A stretch of 48,499 nucleotides of DNA from Candidatus Methanophagales archaeon (GTDB lineage Archaea; Halobacteriota; Syntropharchaeia; Alkanophagales; Methanospirareceae): positions 1-48,499 of the forward strand of contig JAFNKG010000012.1 in the NCBI GenBank assembly GCA_017883965.1, in the 5' to 3' direction. Positions 41,281-48,499 of the stretch are shown in pieces. Positions within the stretch are counted from its first letter, which is position 1. Each line of letters begins with the position of its first letter. The position numbers were made by a program, and so were the translations under genes. Below the pieces are notes generated by a model. The model worked only from the letters and a program-made list of their open reading frames with translations, did no database searches and had not been told where the DNA came from.

Positions 41281-42777
41281 CTATTCAAACAGCAACTTTG
41301 CAAACATGCTTCTCCTTCCCTCCTCTTCCCTTGCATTCCACTCTTTCTTCTTCGATTCAGCTTCTATTTTCTCTTTTTTCTCCACCTCTTCCATTTCTAC
41401 TGCTCTACCGCCATGTTCACTTCGTCTCACCCGCACATCAACCAGAATAGGCATTTCTATGCTCGGACTCGAGAGTAATGCAACACCCTGAGGTATTCTT
41501 TTGATTTCCTCCTCCATCTCACTGCTCATGAACTCCAGACCGCGGCTCAACGCTCTGATGTCGTTTGGATTCGACACACGGAGGATTATCTGCGTATTAC
41601 ACTGAGAAATAACGTTTTTATCCACACGAGCAGGTCTTTGCGAGATGACTAACAATCCAAGCCCGAATTTTCTGCCCTCCGAAGCGATGGTTCTCAAAAC
41701 ATTGGAACTGACGGCTTTTTCAAATCCTCGCTCAGGGCAAAAGTTGTGTGCCTCCTCGATAACGAGCATAAAAGGTGGTATCTTCCCCATCTTCCTTGCT
41801 TCAAATACTTCTTTACAGATACGATAAACAATCAATTGCTGTAACTTCGGCTCCGCTCCTTTCATGTCTATTATAGACGCCTTCCCCACCTTTACGAGGT
41901 CTTCTATGCGCGTGGGGCTGTCGGATAATATACCAGTCTCTCGGATTCTCTCCAGGAAGTGAATAATTCTCCACTTAGCATTACTTTTGCTCTCTGACAC
42001 CTTCTTAATGATGTCCTCTATTGTATAAAACTCCTTCTCCGCCTTTATTCCGTTTATGCACTGGTATAAAACACCCAGTTGAGCATCAGACAACGGAAGA
42101 AGGTCATATAATTCTTTCACACTCAAATTTATCCCATCTATGCGGAATAGTTTATCGGCAGCGGGATTTATCGAAAAATTGGCAGGTGTGTAAACAACAA
42201 CTTTAGACGCATACCCTTCTGGCGAGATGCCGAATTTTTCCATCTGTTTGCGCTCTTCTTCACTCCTGTTTTCGTATTTCAATGAAATATATTCGCCGTG
42301 AGGGTCAATTATAAGCAAAGGGACATCCTTTTCAAGCAATTCCTCTATTAACACGCCGGCAGTGTATGATTTCCCGCTGCCCGTCTTCGCTAATATGCTG
42401 CAATGTTTCTGGATGAGTTCCTCTTTCCTCAGATACACCGGTATATTGCGCCCATCCAGCAGACCTAAGTAGATTCCACCTGATTTGAGCCCCAATGTGT
42501 CCATGACGAAAGTCTGGTCTGCCTTGAACACCTTCTCATCGCGCGAGAAAGTGTTCCTTGGCTGCATTAAAAATCCGCGATCATCTTTATATCCTATGAG
42601 CTCCACAGTAGCGGTTTTTTTCTCCGCTTCAACTATTGATGCCACTCTTCCCAGTATCCATCCATCTAATTCGTTCCATACTTTTACATACTCGTTTCTT
42701 CTTACCTCTCCAGTGACGATAAAATCGAACTCATGCAGTCCAACTTCACCCGAAATTGTGCCTACTAATTTATACAT
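41281..42777 (-). CDS. herA: HerA-family DNA translocase ATPase
   Basis: The 498 residues have an N-terminal HAS-barrel (residues 1-95), Walker A AKTGSGKS (130-137), LLIIDPHGEY, a conserved FMLVIEEAHNFCPE Walker B and RPARVDKNVISQCNTQIILRV. HerA is a hexameric pump that works with NurA in end resection; nurA is not adjacent here. It starts 1 bp after rps8e ends, an unusual operon partner. Confidence 0.9.
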   Translation of the reverse strand: MYKLVGTISGEVGLHEFDFIVTGEVRRNEYVKVWNELDGWILGRVASIVEAEKKTATVELIGYKDDRGFLMQPRNTFSRDEKVFKADQTFVMDTLGLKSGGIYLGLLDGRNIPVYLRKEELIQKHCSILAKTGSGKSYTAGVLIEELLEKDVPLLIIDPHGEYISLKYENRSEEERKQMEKFGISPEGYASKVVVYTPANFSINPAADKLFRIDGINLSVKELYDLLPLSDAQLGVLYQCINGIKAEKEFYTIEDIIKKVSESKSNAKWRIIHFLERIRETGILSDSPTRIEDLVKVGKASIIDMKGAEPKLQQLIVYRICKEVFEARKMGKIPPFMLVIEEAHNFCPERGFEKAVSSNVLRTIASEGRKFGLGLLVISQRPARVDKNVISQCNTQIILRVSNPNDIRALSRGLEFMSSEMEEEIKRIPQGVALLSSPSIEMPILVDVRVRRSEHGGRAVEMEEVEKKEKIEAESKKKEWNAREEEGRRSMFAKLLFE

Positions 42778-42778
42778 A

Positions 42779-43153
42779 TCAAATTAACTTCGCATTCACA
42801 ATCCCATCCTGACCAGGTCTGCTTGTTACTATCGCATCTCCAATTTCAGTCTCTATTACTGCACCTTTTGTTGTTACATTCCGCCTTGCGAAGAAAGGAT
42901 TGGCGGGATTACTTTTCACGGCCATTATCTTAGCCCTTCTCGTAGTTCCGCTTCTCGGGTCTGCGACATTTGCAAATTCGCATCTGAGCAACCGCATTTT
43001 CTCGCCGCCGCCACTCGTTCTGATTTTTTTTCTTCGCGTCTCTCCAATAGTAGTCTCTGCGGCGGGTCTGCCTGCCTCATGCTTCCTCTTCTTACGGTGA
43101 AAGTGAAGTCTTCCCCCCGTGTATTTCCGCCTTGACCTACCTTGCCATCTCAT
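42779..43153 (-). CDS. rps8e: Ribosomal protein S8e
   Basis: Archaeal/eukaryotic-type small-subunit protein: [38 protein letters not shown], then [45 protein letters not shown]. Full length at 124 residues and basic. Confirms archaeal origin. Sits between a zinc-ribbon gene (3 bp upstream) and herA. Confidence 0.96.
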   Translation of the reverse strand: MRWQGRSRRKYTGGRLHFHRKKRKHEAGRPAAETTIGETRRKKIRTSGGGEKMRLLRCEFANVADPRSGTTRRAKIMAVKSNPANPFFARRNVTTKGAVIETEIGDAIVTSRPGQDGIVNAKLI

Positions 43154-43156
43154 TTT

Positions 43157-43318
43157 TCACGAACCTACAAAACCACATTCTTCACACTTATATAAATTAC
43201 TTTGCTTCCGGCACTTCGCACATCTACCTATCTCGACTTTTCCACAGTTAGGGCATGGGAAAACCGTGAAGCCCTTTTCCAGCAGCTTTACTCCGCAGGA
43301 CGTGCAATACTCTATCAT
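43157..43318 (-). CDS. HVO_2753-like zinc-finger protein (four CPxCG-type motifs)
   Basis: A 53-residue protein missing from the ORF track: EYCTSCG, PCPNCGK, RCAKCRK and KCEECGF give eight cysteines for two zinc ions. This archaeal family of very small zinc-finger proteins is often next to ribosomal or translation genes and has been tied to RNA binding. Its start overlaps the 3' end of the tsaC-like frame by 71 bp. Confidence 0.82.
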   Translation of the reverse strand: MIEYCTSCGVKLLEKGFTVFPCPNCGKVEIGRCAKCRKQSNLYKCEECGFVGS

Positions 43319-43928
43319 AGCATGCTCCTCTTCTTTTTATTTCTATCTTTATTTTTATGTTCGCCTTTTCTTCATTCGCCGTCGCCCTTGTCCTCGTCCT
43401 CGCCTTCGTCATATCCACCACGGTGGACGGCATACCATATTTACTCTTACCACCATTTATAATAATATCAGCTTTTATTTCCACTTCTTCTACGCAGGTC
43501 GGCGGATTTCTACCCGATACATTCGCACTTGTTGAGGTTATAGGTCCCGCTTCTTTTATTATGCGGGTTGCGATTTCATTATCCGGGAATCGCACGCCAA
43601 CGACCTCCGACGCAGCAGTTAGGACATCAGGCACAACTTCTTTTTTTCTCAATAACACCGTGACAGGTCCTGGTAGCAACTCGGTTATGATTTCTAAGGA
43701 TTCCGAATCTACGGACGCAACTTTGTGCAGCATCTCGAAGGAGGAAACGGCTACAGAGAGCGGTTGTGATAAATCTCTCCTTTTTATTTCATATACTTTC
43801 CGCACTGCTTCTTCGGATAACGCATCGGCTCCTAATCCATATACCGTTTCCGTAGGGTAAACTACCGTGCCACCGCTTTTTATTGTGTCTATGGCTTTTC
43901 TTATCAGGTCTTTTTCCTCAGGGTGCAT
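43248..43928 (-). CDS. tsaC: Sua5/YrdC/TsaC-family threonylcarbamoyl-AMP synthase
   Basis: Makes threonylcarbamoyl-AMP for t6A37 of tRNA. Motifs: [34 protein letters not shown] and [10 protein letters not shown], all in the YrdC core; it lacks the Sua5 C-terminal domain. I prefer the ATG at 43928, which begins [13 protein letters not shown] and is about 30 bp from a TATA-like box, over 43961. The last 25 residues go beyond the usual family end and overlap the zinc-finger gene, so a frameshift near GGAGCATGC is possible. Confidence 0.85.
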   Translation of the reverse strand: MHPEEKDLIRKAIDTIKSGGTVVYPTETVYGLGADALSEEAVRKVYEIKRRDLSQPLSVAVSSFEMLHKVASVDSESLEIITELLPGPVTVLLRKKEVVPDVLTAASEVVGVRFPDNEIATRIIKEAGPITSTSANVSGRNPPTCVEEVEIKADIIINGGKSKYGMPSTVVDMTKARTRTRATANEEKANIKIKIEIKRRGACYDRVLHVLRSKAAGKGLHGFPMP

Positions 43929-43978
43929 TCTATTTTTATTTGAATACATTAAATGATGCATATAAAAAATTTGATAAG

Positions 43979-45025
43979 ATGAGCGTTATTATAACTTCGC
44001 CGAGCAGGCTTCACTTCTCCCTTATAGACCTGAACGGTGAGCTTGGAAGAGTAGATGGTGGAATAGGAGTGGCATTAAACGAGCCTTCTTTGAAAATAGA
44101 GGTATCGGCGGTTGATAAAGAGGTTGAGGAGAAAGAGAATCCAAAAGAAGTTTTTTCTCTATTGGAACGGATAAGAAGTAGAATAGAGCCGGGGTTAAGG
44201 GGGAATTACAGGGTGGAGATATTGAAGAAATTGCCATTGCATGTGGGCTTGGGCTCCCGGACACAATTGTCGTTATGCGTGGCAAAAGCGATAAGCGTGC
44301 TGGAAAACAGGAACTATGGTGTGGTAGAATTAGCAAAACTGGTGGGTAGAGGAGGCACTTCCGGGATCGGCACGGCTGCTTTTGATAAAGGCGGTTTCAT
44401 CTTAGATGGGGGGCATGTGTTTCGGAAGGGAGAGGATGAGAGCAAGGTCGAGAATGGAATGGAGAATGAGGAGATAAAGACGAGTTTCCTTCCTTCTTCT
44501 GCATCGAAGGTTTCTCCGCCGCCTGTTCTCTTTCAGCATGCGCTTCCCGAAGATTGGTTCTTTGTCGTTGCAATACCCAAGGTGAAAAGAGGAGCGTATG
44601 GTGCTGAAGAGATAGAAATTTTCAAGCGGTATTGTCCGATAGAACGGGAAGAAGTGGGAAAAATATGCAGGATAGTGCTTATGCGAACACTGCCCTCAGT
44701 GCTTGAGAAAGATATAGCTACTTTTGCTGAAAGTTTAACCATCTTACAGGGGGTGGGGTTCAAGAAGATAGAGATAGCGCTTCAGCATGATATAATAAAG
44801 GAGCTTTTTGGCTTCTTCGAAGTCCATGCGTTAGGGTATGGTATGTCCTCTTTTGGTCCTGCAACGTATGCAATAGTAGAAGGTGAGCAAAGAGCAAAGG
44901 AACTCGCTGATTCGACAAACGATTTTTTCATCGAGAGGCATATACGAGCTTTGGTGAGTTATTCTAATGCAAATAATAGAGGTAGTGAAGTGAAACATCA
45001 AAGGTGCCGGTTTTTGCAAAAGTGA
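43979..45025 (+). CDS. mptG: Beta-ribofuranosylaminobenzene 5'-phosphate synthase
   Basis: Condenses 4-hydroxybenzoate or pABA with PRPP in methanopterin synthesis; GHMP-kinase-like fold. ITSPSRLHFSLIDLNGELGRVDGGIGVAL at the N-terminus, LPLHVGLGSRTQLSLCVAKAI glycine-rich loop, GRGGTSGIGTAAFDKGGFILDGGH and the C-terminal GYGMSSFGPATYAIV are all characteristic. The first 32 residues of the track ORF belong to the divergent tsaC promoter region; ATG 43979 gives 348 residues. A good indicator of a methanopterin-using archaeon. Confidence 0.93.
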   Translation: MSVIITSPSRLHFSLIDLNGELGRVDGGIGVALNEPSLKIEVSAVDKEVEEKENPKEVFSLLERIRSRIEPGLRGNYRVEILKKLPLHVGLGSRTQLSLCVAKAISVLENRNYGVVELAKLVGRGGTSGIGTAAFDKGGFILDGGHVFRKGEDESKVENGMENEEIKTSFLPSSASKVSPPPVLFQHALPEDWFFVVAIPKVKRGAYGAEEIEIFKRYCPIEREEVGKICRIVLMRTLPSVLEKDIATFAESLTILQGVGFKKIEIALQHDIIKELFGFFEVHALGYGMSSFGPATYAIVEGEQRAKELADSTNDFFIERHIRALVSYSNANNRGSEVKHQRCRFLQK

Positions 45026-45027
45026 AA

Positions 45028-45041
45028 TTGATTTATATAGG
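45028..45041 (+). promoter_or_regulatory. TATA-like promoter of ino1
   Basis: TTGATTTATATAG stands about 75 bp before the ino1 start, leaving a leader that ends in AAAGGGGGTG. Confidence 0.4.
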
Positions 45042-45108
45042 GAAAGTATAATTTCAATATTGAGTTGGAATTGTAGTAGCGGATTCGAGTTTAAGACGGG
45101 TAAAGGGG

Positions 45109-46248
45109 GTGAAAAAAGAGTTGAAAAAGATAAAATTAGCAATTGCTGGCGTTGGGAATTGCGCATGTTCTCTTCTCCAGGGTATTGAATATTATAAACA
45201 CATGGATGCGAAGAATTGCGTCGGTTTGATGCACTATGAGGTCAATGGATACAGACCAGGGGATATAGAGGTCGTAGCGGCATTTGACATAGATAAGAGG
45301 AAAGTGGGGAAGGATTTAAGTGAAGCGGTTTTTGCAGAGCCTAACTGCACTGCGGTTTTTCATCGAGTGCCTTATTACGGTGTGGAAGTGAAGATGGGAC
45401 CGGTTCTGGACGGTGTTGCATCACACATGCACAGGTATTCCGAGGATAGAACCTTCCTGGTTGCGGATGAAGAGCCTTGCGATGTGGTGGAGGAGCTTGA
45501 AGACCGCGGTGCCGAGATTTTAGTGAATTACATGCCCGTGGGCTCGGAGCAGGCTACGAGGTTCTATGCGAAAGCATCTCTGGAAGCAGGTGTGGCGTTT
45601 ATCAACTGCATGCCAGTGTTTATCGCATCCGACCGCGAATGGGGAAGGAAATTCGAGGAGAAGAAATTGCCTGTGGTCGGCGATGATGTGAAATCGCAGA
45701 TTGGTGCGACGATTGTTCACAGAACGCTTGCGAAGTTGTTCAACGACCGCGGATGTAAGCTCGACCGGACGTATCAGCTTAACACAGGTGGAAATACCGA
45801 CTTTTTGAATATGCTGAACCGTGAGCGATTGAAATCAAAGAAGATATCAAAGACAGAGGCGGTGCAATCGGTTCTGGATGAGCCGTTGATGCCGGATGAT
45901 GTCCATATAGGACCTTCTGATTACGTCTCATGGCAGCGCGACAACAAGATATGTTTCTTGCGGATGGAAGGACGGGTATTTGGAGATATTCCGATAGACC
46001 TTGAACTCAGACTTTCAGTGGAGGACTCGCCTAATAGTGGAGGAAGCACAATTGATGCGATACGAGTATGCAAGCTTGCGCTGGATAGAGGAATTGCAGG
46101 ACCGTTAATAGAAATATCTGCGTATACGATGAAGCATCCGCCGATACAGTATCCCGACGAAATGGCGAGAGAACTTTTGGAAAGATTTATAAGAGGGAAA
46201 GTAATTGAAGACAGTTGGGGAGAAAGAAGAAGGGTTGTTACAGCCTAA
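45109..46248 (+). CDS. ino1: myo-inositol-1-phosphate synthase
   Basis: Converts glucose-6-phosphate to L-myo-inositol-1-phosphate for archaetidylinositol lipids and possibly di-myo-inositol phosphate. NAD-binding AIAGVGNCACSLLQGI, active-site GDDVKSQIGATIVHRTL and LNTGGNTDFLNM are conserved; about 379 residues, the archaeal short form. The track start is GTG 45109; TTG at 45121 has the GGGGGTGA tract at a better SD distance and may be the true start. Confidence 0.93.
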   Translation: MKKELKKIKLAIAGVGNCACSLLQGIEYYKHMDAKNCVGLMHYEVNGYRPGDIEVVAAFDIDKRKVGKDLSEAVFAEPNCTAVFHRVPYYGVEVKMGPVLDGVASHMHRYSEDRTFLVADEEPCDVVEELEDRGAEILVNYMPVGSEQATRFYAKASLEAGVAFINCMPVFIASDREWGRKFEEKKLPVVGDDVKSQIGATIVHRTLAKLFNDRGCKLDRTYQLNTGGNTDFLNMLNRERLKSKKISKTEAVQSVLDEPLMPDDVHIGPSDYVSWQRDNKICFLRMEGRVFGDIPIDLELRLSVEDSPNSGGSTIDAIRVCKLALDRGIAGPLIEISAYTMKHPPIQYPDEMARELLERFIRGKVIEDSWGERRRVVTA

Positions 46249-47179
46249 ATCCCCACACCCATTTTTTTTCTCTTTGGGGTTCATAACTCATGATTTGTGC
46301 GAGAATAAGAAAATAATCGGTGGTGCTTCGGCATATTCAGCAATATTAGCAAGGAATTTTGGGGTCGCTTCTGCAATTGCCACGAGCATGGGGGAGGATT
46401 TTGAAGAATGCGATTCCTTAAAAGGCATTCGGTTAGCGTATCAAATAGGGGAAAGGACAACGACATTCATAAATAAACCTTTCTTTAAACCTTTTAAGAA
46501 AATGTTTATCAAAAACGCTTCGCAAAAAGAAAGCTTTACCAAAGAAAAAAGGGAAGATATAAGTGAAAGGAGGATTCAATACTTCACGAGTGTTGCGGAT
46601 AGGATAAAGGAAGAAACGATACCGGAGGAGTGGTTTACCGCCGAAATCGTTTATATATGTCCGGTATTGGATGAGTTAGAAGAGGAGATAATCAAAAGAT
46701 TTAAGCGCTCTATGATTGGTGTAGCACCACAGGGCTGGATGAGAAGCGTTGGTGAAGGTGGGAGAATAGAGAAGAAGAAGTGGGAAGAAGCGAATGAGGT
46801 TTTGCCGAAGGTGGATTTTGTGATAGTCAGCGAAGAGGACGTTTTTGAGGAGGATGTTCCGAAATATGTGGAACTTTCAAATATTTTTGTGTTGACAAAG
46901 GGAAGAAAAGGTGCGGAATTGTATTGCGATAGAGGGAAGCGCCATGAACATATACCTGCGTATGAAAGAGAAGAGGTGGATGCTACTGGTGCCGGGGATG
47001 TTTTTGGCGCTGCGTTCTTGTTGAGGTATTATGAGACGAAAGATGCGGTTGAATCCGCGCTATTTGCATCTTGTGCTGCTTCTTTTGTTGTTGAAAAGGA
47101 GGGTGTAGAAGGCGTTCCTTGCAGGGAAGCGGTGATTGAGAGGATGGAAAAAGAGCGAGGAGTTTTCGGAAGTTTTTAA
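46205..47179 (+). CDS. PfkB-family sugar/inositol kinase
   Basis: C-terminal EEVDATGAGDVFGAAFLLRYY holds the catalytic aspartate and anion hole of ribokinase-type kinases; GGASAYSAILARNFG is the N-terminal substrate loop. The track start overlaps ino1 by 44 bp; the fold proper begins at FFFSLGFITHDL, so a later GTG/TTG start is possible. Directly after ino1, an inositol-related substrate is attractive, since archaeal inositol kinases belong to this family, but this is inference. Confidence 0.82.
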   Translation: MKTVGEKEEGLLQPKSPHPFFFSLGFITHDLCENKKIIGGASAYSAILARNFGVASAIATSMGEDFEECDSLKGIRLAYQIGERTTTFINKPFFKPFKKMFIKNASQKESFTKEKREDISERRIQYFTSVADRIKEETIPEEWFTAEIVYICPVLDELEEEIIKRFKRSMIGVAPQGWMRSVGEGGRIEKKKWEEANEVLPKVDFVIVSEEDVFEEDVPKYVELSNIFVLTKGRKGAELYCDRGKRHEHIPAYEREEVDATGAGDVFGAAFLLRYYETKDAVESALFASCAASFVVEKEGVEGVPCREAVIERMEKERGVFGSF

Positions 47180-47203
47180 AGCAAAAGAACAGAATAATGC
47201 TAA

Positions 47204-48058
47204 ATGAAAGAATATCAACGTTATCTAACGCCGGGTTTTGAACCCTTTGACCCTTTAGAACTCGCGAGAGAAACAGAGAAAATTGTAACCAGAATGGGTG
47301 AAGAGGGGTTGGAAAGGAAGTACGCGGGCATATATTCAGCTCCCGTGTATGGTGGAATCGCAACAGGTTATGCTGTGGGTTGTTGTTTGCGTTGCATTTA
47401 TTGTTGGTCCAACTGGTCGAGAGATTTTCCTGACCGGTTTGGGAAATTTTATTCACCGAAAGAGATTGCTCAAAAACTTTTTGAAGCGGCTGAAGAGGGT
47501 ATAACCGCTCCCGGGTGGGAAAGGTTTAGACACCTAAGGGTGAATAAGCTCCGCTTGTCTGGATGCGAACCTACGCTTGGAAAAGAGCATTTACTTTCGG
47601 TTTTGAGGCAGGTGATGGAATCAAAATATTCACTTTTTATCCTGGAGACAAATGGCATACTTTTAGGAGCAGATAAAGATTATGCGAAGCAGTTATCGGA
47701 ATTTAAAGAAAGACTTTATGTCCGCGTTTCGTTTAAAGCTGCCATGCCCGAAGGATTTACTCAGCGAACAGGCGCTATTGGAAGCTATTATGAACTGCCT
47801 TTCAAAGCACTAAAATATCTCTTGGATGAAGGGATATATGCGCGAGCAGCTGCTATGACCGATTCGAAGGTTATGCCAGAGGAAGAGAGAAAAACTCTGG
47901 TAGAGAAGTTAAATGAGATTGACCCATCTGCAAATTATTCTGCAACACTGGAAGAGGAGCAAATTGACGCTTACGATACCACGATCAAGCGTTTAAAGGC
48001 GTTTACTGATTTAGAATTTGCGAAGAAGCTTGAGAAAGGGATAAAAGGTATTGTGTGA
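47204..48058 (+). CDS. Radical SAM protein (archaeal, function unknown)
   Basis: CCLRCIYCW gives the CxxxCxxC cluster motif, followed by LRLSGCEPTLG (GGE-like SAM region) and LFILETNGILLG. 284 residues with no auxiliary cysteine cluster, so it is a minimal radical SAM core with AYAVG preceding the cluster loop as in activating-enzyme-like or MoaA-like archaeal proteins. Target unknown. Confidence 0.8.
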   Translation: MKEYQRYLTPGFEPFDPLELARETEKIVTRMGEEGLERKYAGIYSAPVYGGIATGYAVGCCLRCIYCWSNWSRDFPDRFGKFYSPKEIAQKLFEAAEEGITAPGWERFRHLRVNKLRLSGCEPTLGKEHLLSVLRQVMESKYSLFILETNGILLGADKDYAKQLSEFKERLYVRVSFKAAMPEGFTQRTGAIGSYYELPFKALKYLLDEGIYARAAAMTDSKVMPEEERKTLVEKLNEIDPSANYSATLEEEQIDAYDTTIKRLKAFTDLEFAKKLEKGIKGIV

Positions 48059-48103
48059 ACATTAGTTGACAACGAAGATTAAAGGCAAAAAACTTTGAGA
48101 ATA

Positions 48104-48499
48104 TCAAATCGTCACTGTGAGCGAATCAGTTGGTAGGAAAGAGTTTTTGAATATTCTCTTCGCTTTCGCAAGTTCTTCTTCTCCATTCTTATTTCTACTT
48201 ACGTGAACCAAAGCGAGTGATTTAGAGCGTGAGCGAAAGGCGAGTTCAGCTGCTTTAACTGCTGAAGAATGACCTGAAAATCCTTCGGAGTATGCTTCTG
48301 CAATTAGGATGTCGGAATTTCTCGCAACCGAGACCGTATCTTCGGTTGGAGCGCCATCAGAAGTATAAGTTAATTTTTTACCGTTTTTTGAAATCGCAAC
48401 CGAGTAGCATTCGATTGAGTGTGCGGTCTGAGCGAATTCGAGCTCGCAATCTTCATGAATTGTGCCTTCTTTCAAATCTGGAACTTCAAAGCTCTCGAG
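48104..48499 (-). CDS. Metallo-beta-lactamase-fold hydrolase (RNase Z-like), cut by window end
   Basis: The frame stays open to base 48499, so the gene's 5' part is outside. The visible 131 residues include FAQTAHSIECYSVAI (metal-ligand histidine), LTYTSDGAPTEDT (metal aspartate) and EGFSGHSSAVKAAELA (final histidine), the second half of an MBL fold of the RNase Z/YhfI type. The track ATG at 48475 is internal. Confidence 0.75.
   Translation of the reverse strand, partial: LESFEVPDLKEGTIHEDCELEFAQTAHSIECYSVAISKNGKKLTYTSDGAPTEDTVSVARNSDILIAEAYSEGFSGHSSAVKAAELAFRSRSKSLALVHVSRNKNGEEELAKAKRIFKNSFLPTDSLTVTI

Noticed and set aside
43357-43860. 167-residue plus-strand ORF
   Set aside because: Antisense of the tsaC-like gene.

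Overview
The window looks like a euryarchaeal (Halobacteriota-type) genome, most like an anaerobic methane- or alkane-oxidising lineage such as ANME-1. Support comes from archaeal ribosomal protein S8e, a methanopterin biosynthesis enzyme (beta-RFAP synthase), a BadF-type activase resembling methanogenesis marker 15, archaeal inositol-1-phosphate synthase, a HerA ATPase, and TATA-like promoters. A futalosine-pathway menaquinone cluster (mqnE-mqnA-mqnC) sits alongside the methanopterin gene, a combination I associate with ANME-1 and Archaeoglobi. The lineage is an inference; no rRNA is present.

Layout. 1-768: end of an unknown protein, then gene remnants. 0.8-7.1 kb (minus strand): long PLP-dependent decarboxylase, S9 serine peptidase, 5'-truncated amidohydrolase, C45-type Ntn hydrolase. 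7.6-8.8 kb: FKBP prolyl isomerase and SfsA. 9.0-12.9 kb: an array of gene cassettes separated by four attC-like sites. 12.9-15.8 kb (minus): mqn operon with a divergent winged-helix regulator. 17.6-20.7 kb: two antiporter-like membrane subunits. 20.7-22.9 kb: marker-15-like activase, TrmO and a frameshifted YgjP-like metallopeptidase. 23.0-31.5 kb: a defence-like island (type IIG restriction-modification, GNAT-PUA, ASCH, two unknown proteins, a PD-(D/E)XK-like nuclease, Fic). 31.6-48.5 kb: housekeeping genes (argH, a MutS-family ATPase, hemL, proB, herA, rps8e, tsaC-like, mptG, ino1, a PfkB kinase, a radical SAM protein and an MBL-fold hydrolase cut by the window end).

The main discovery is the cassette array at about 8999-12661. 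Every ORF in it points the same way and is followed by an imperfect palindrome with integron attC architecture: R'' (GCCTAAC or ACATAAC), an 11-12 bp L''/L' stem, a 4-5 nt spacer and an R' core GTTRRRY-like box. R'' at the end of each of the four cassettes is the reverse complement of that same cassette's first bases, while R'' and R' across junctions often do not match. That is the signature expected of excisable integron cassettes shuffled by recombination at G|TT. Cargo comprises a seven-repeat TolB-like protein, a zinc-binding DnaJ-like repeat protein, a GNAT-YoaP acetyltransferase, a HicBA toxin-antitoxin pair and a frameshifted DUF433 antitoxin. A 111-bp MITE-like palindrome has apparently landed inside the first attC. 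No integrase is visible, so this is an attC cluster lacking an integrase in an archaeal context.

Limits: all family calls are from reading sequence; no searches were run.
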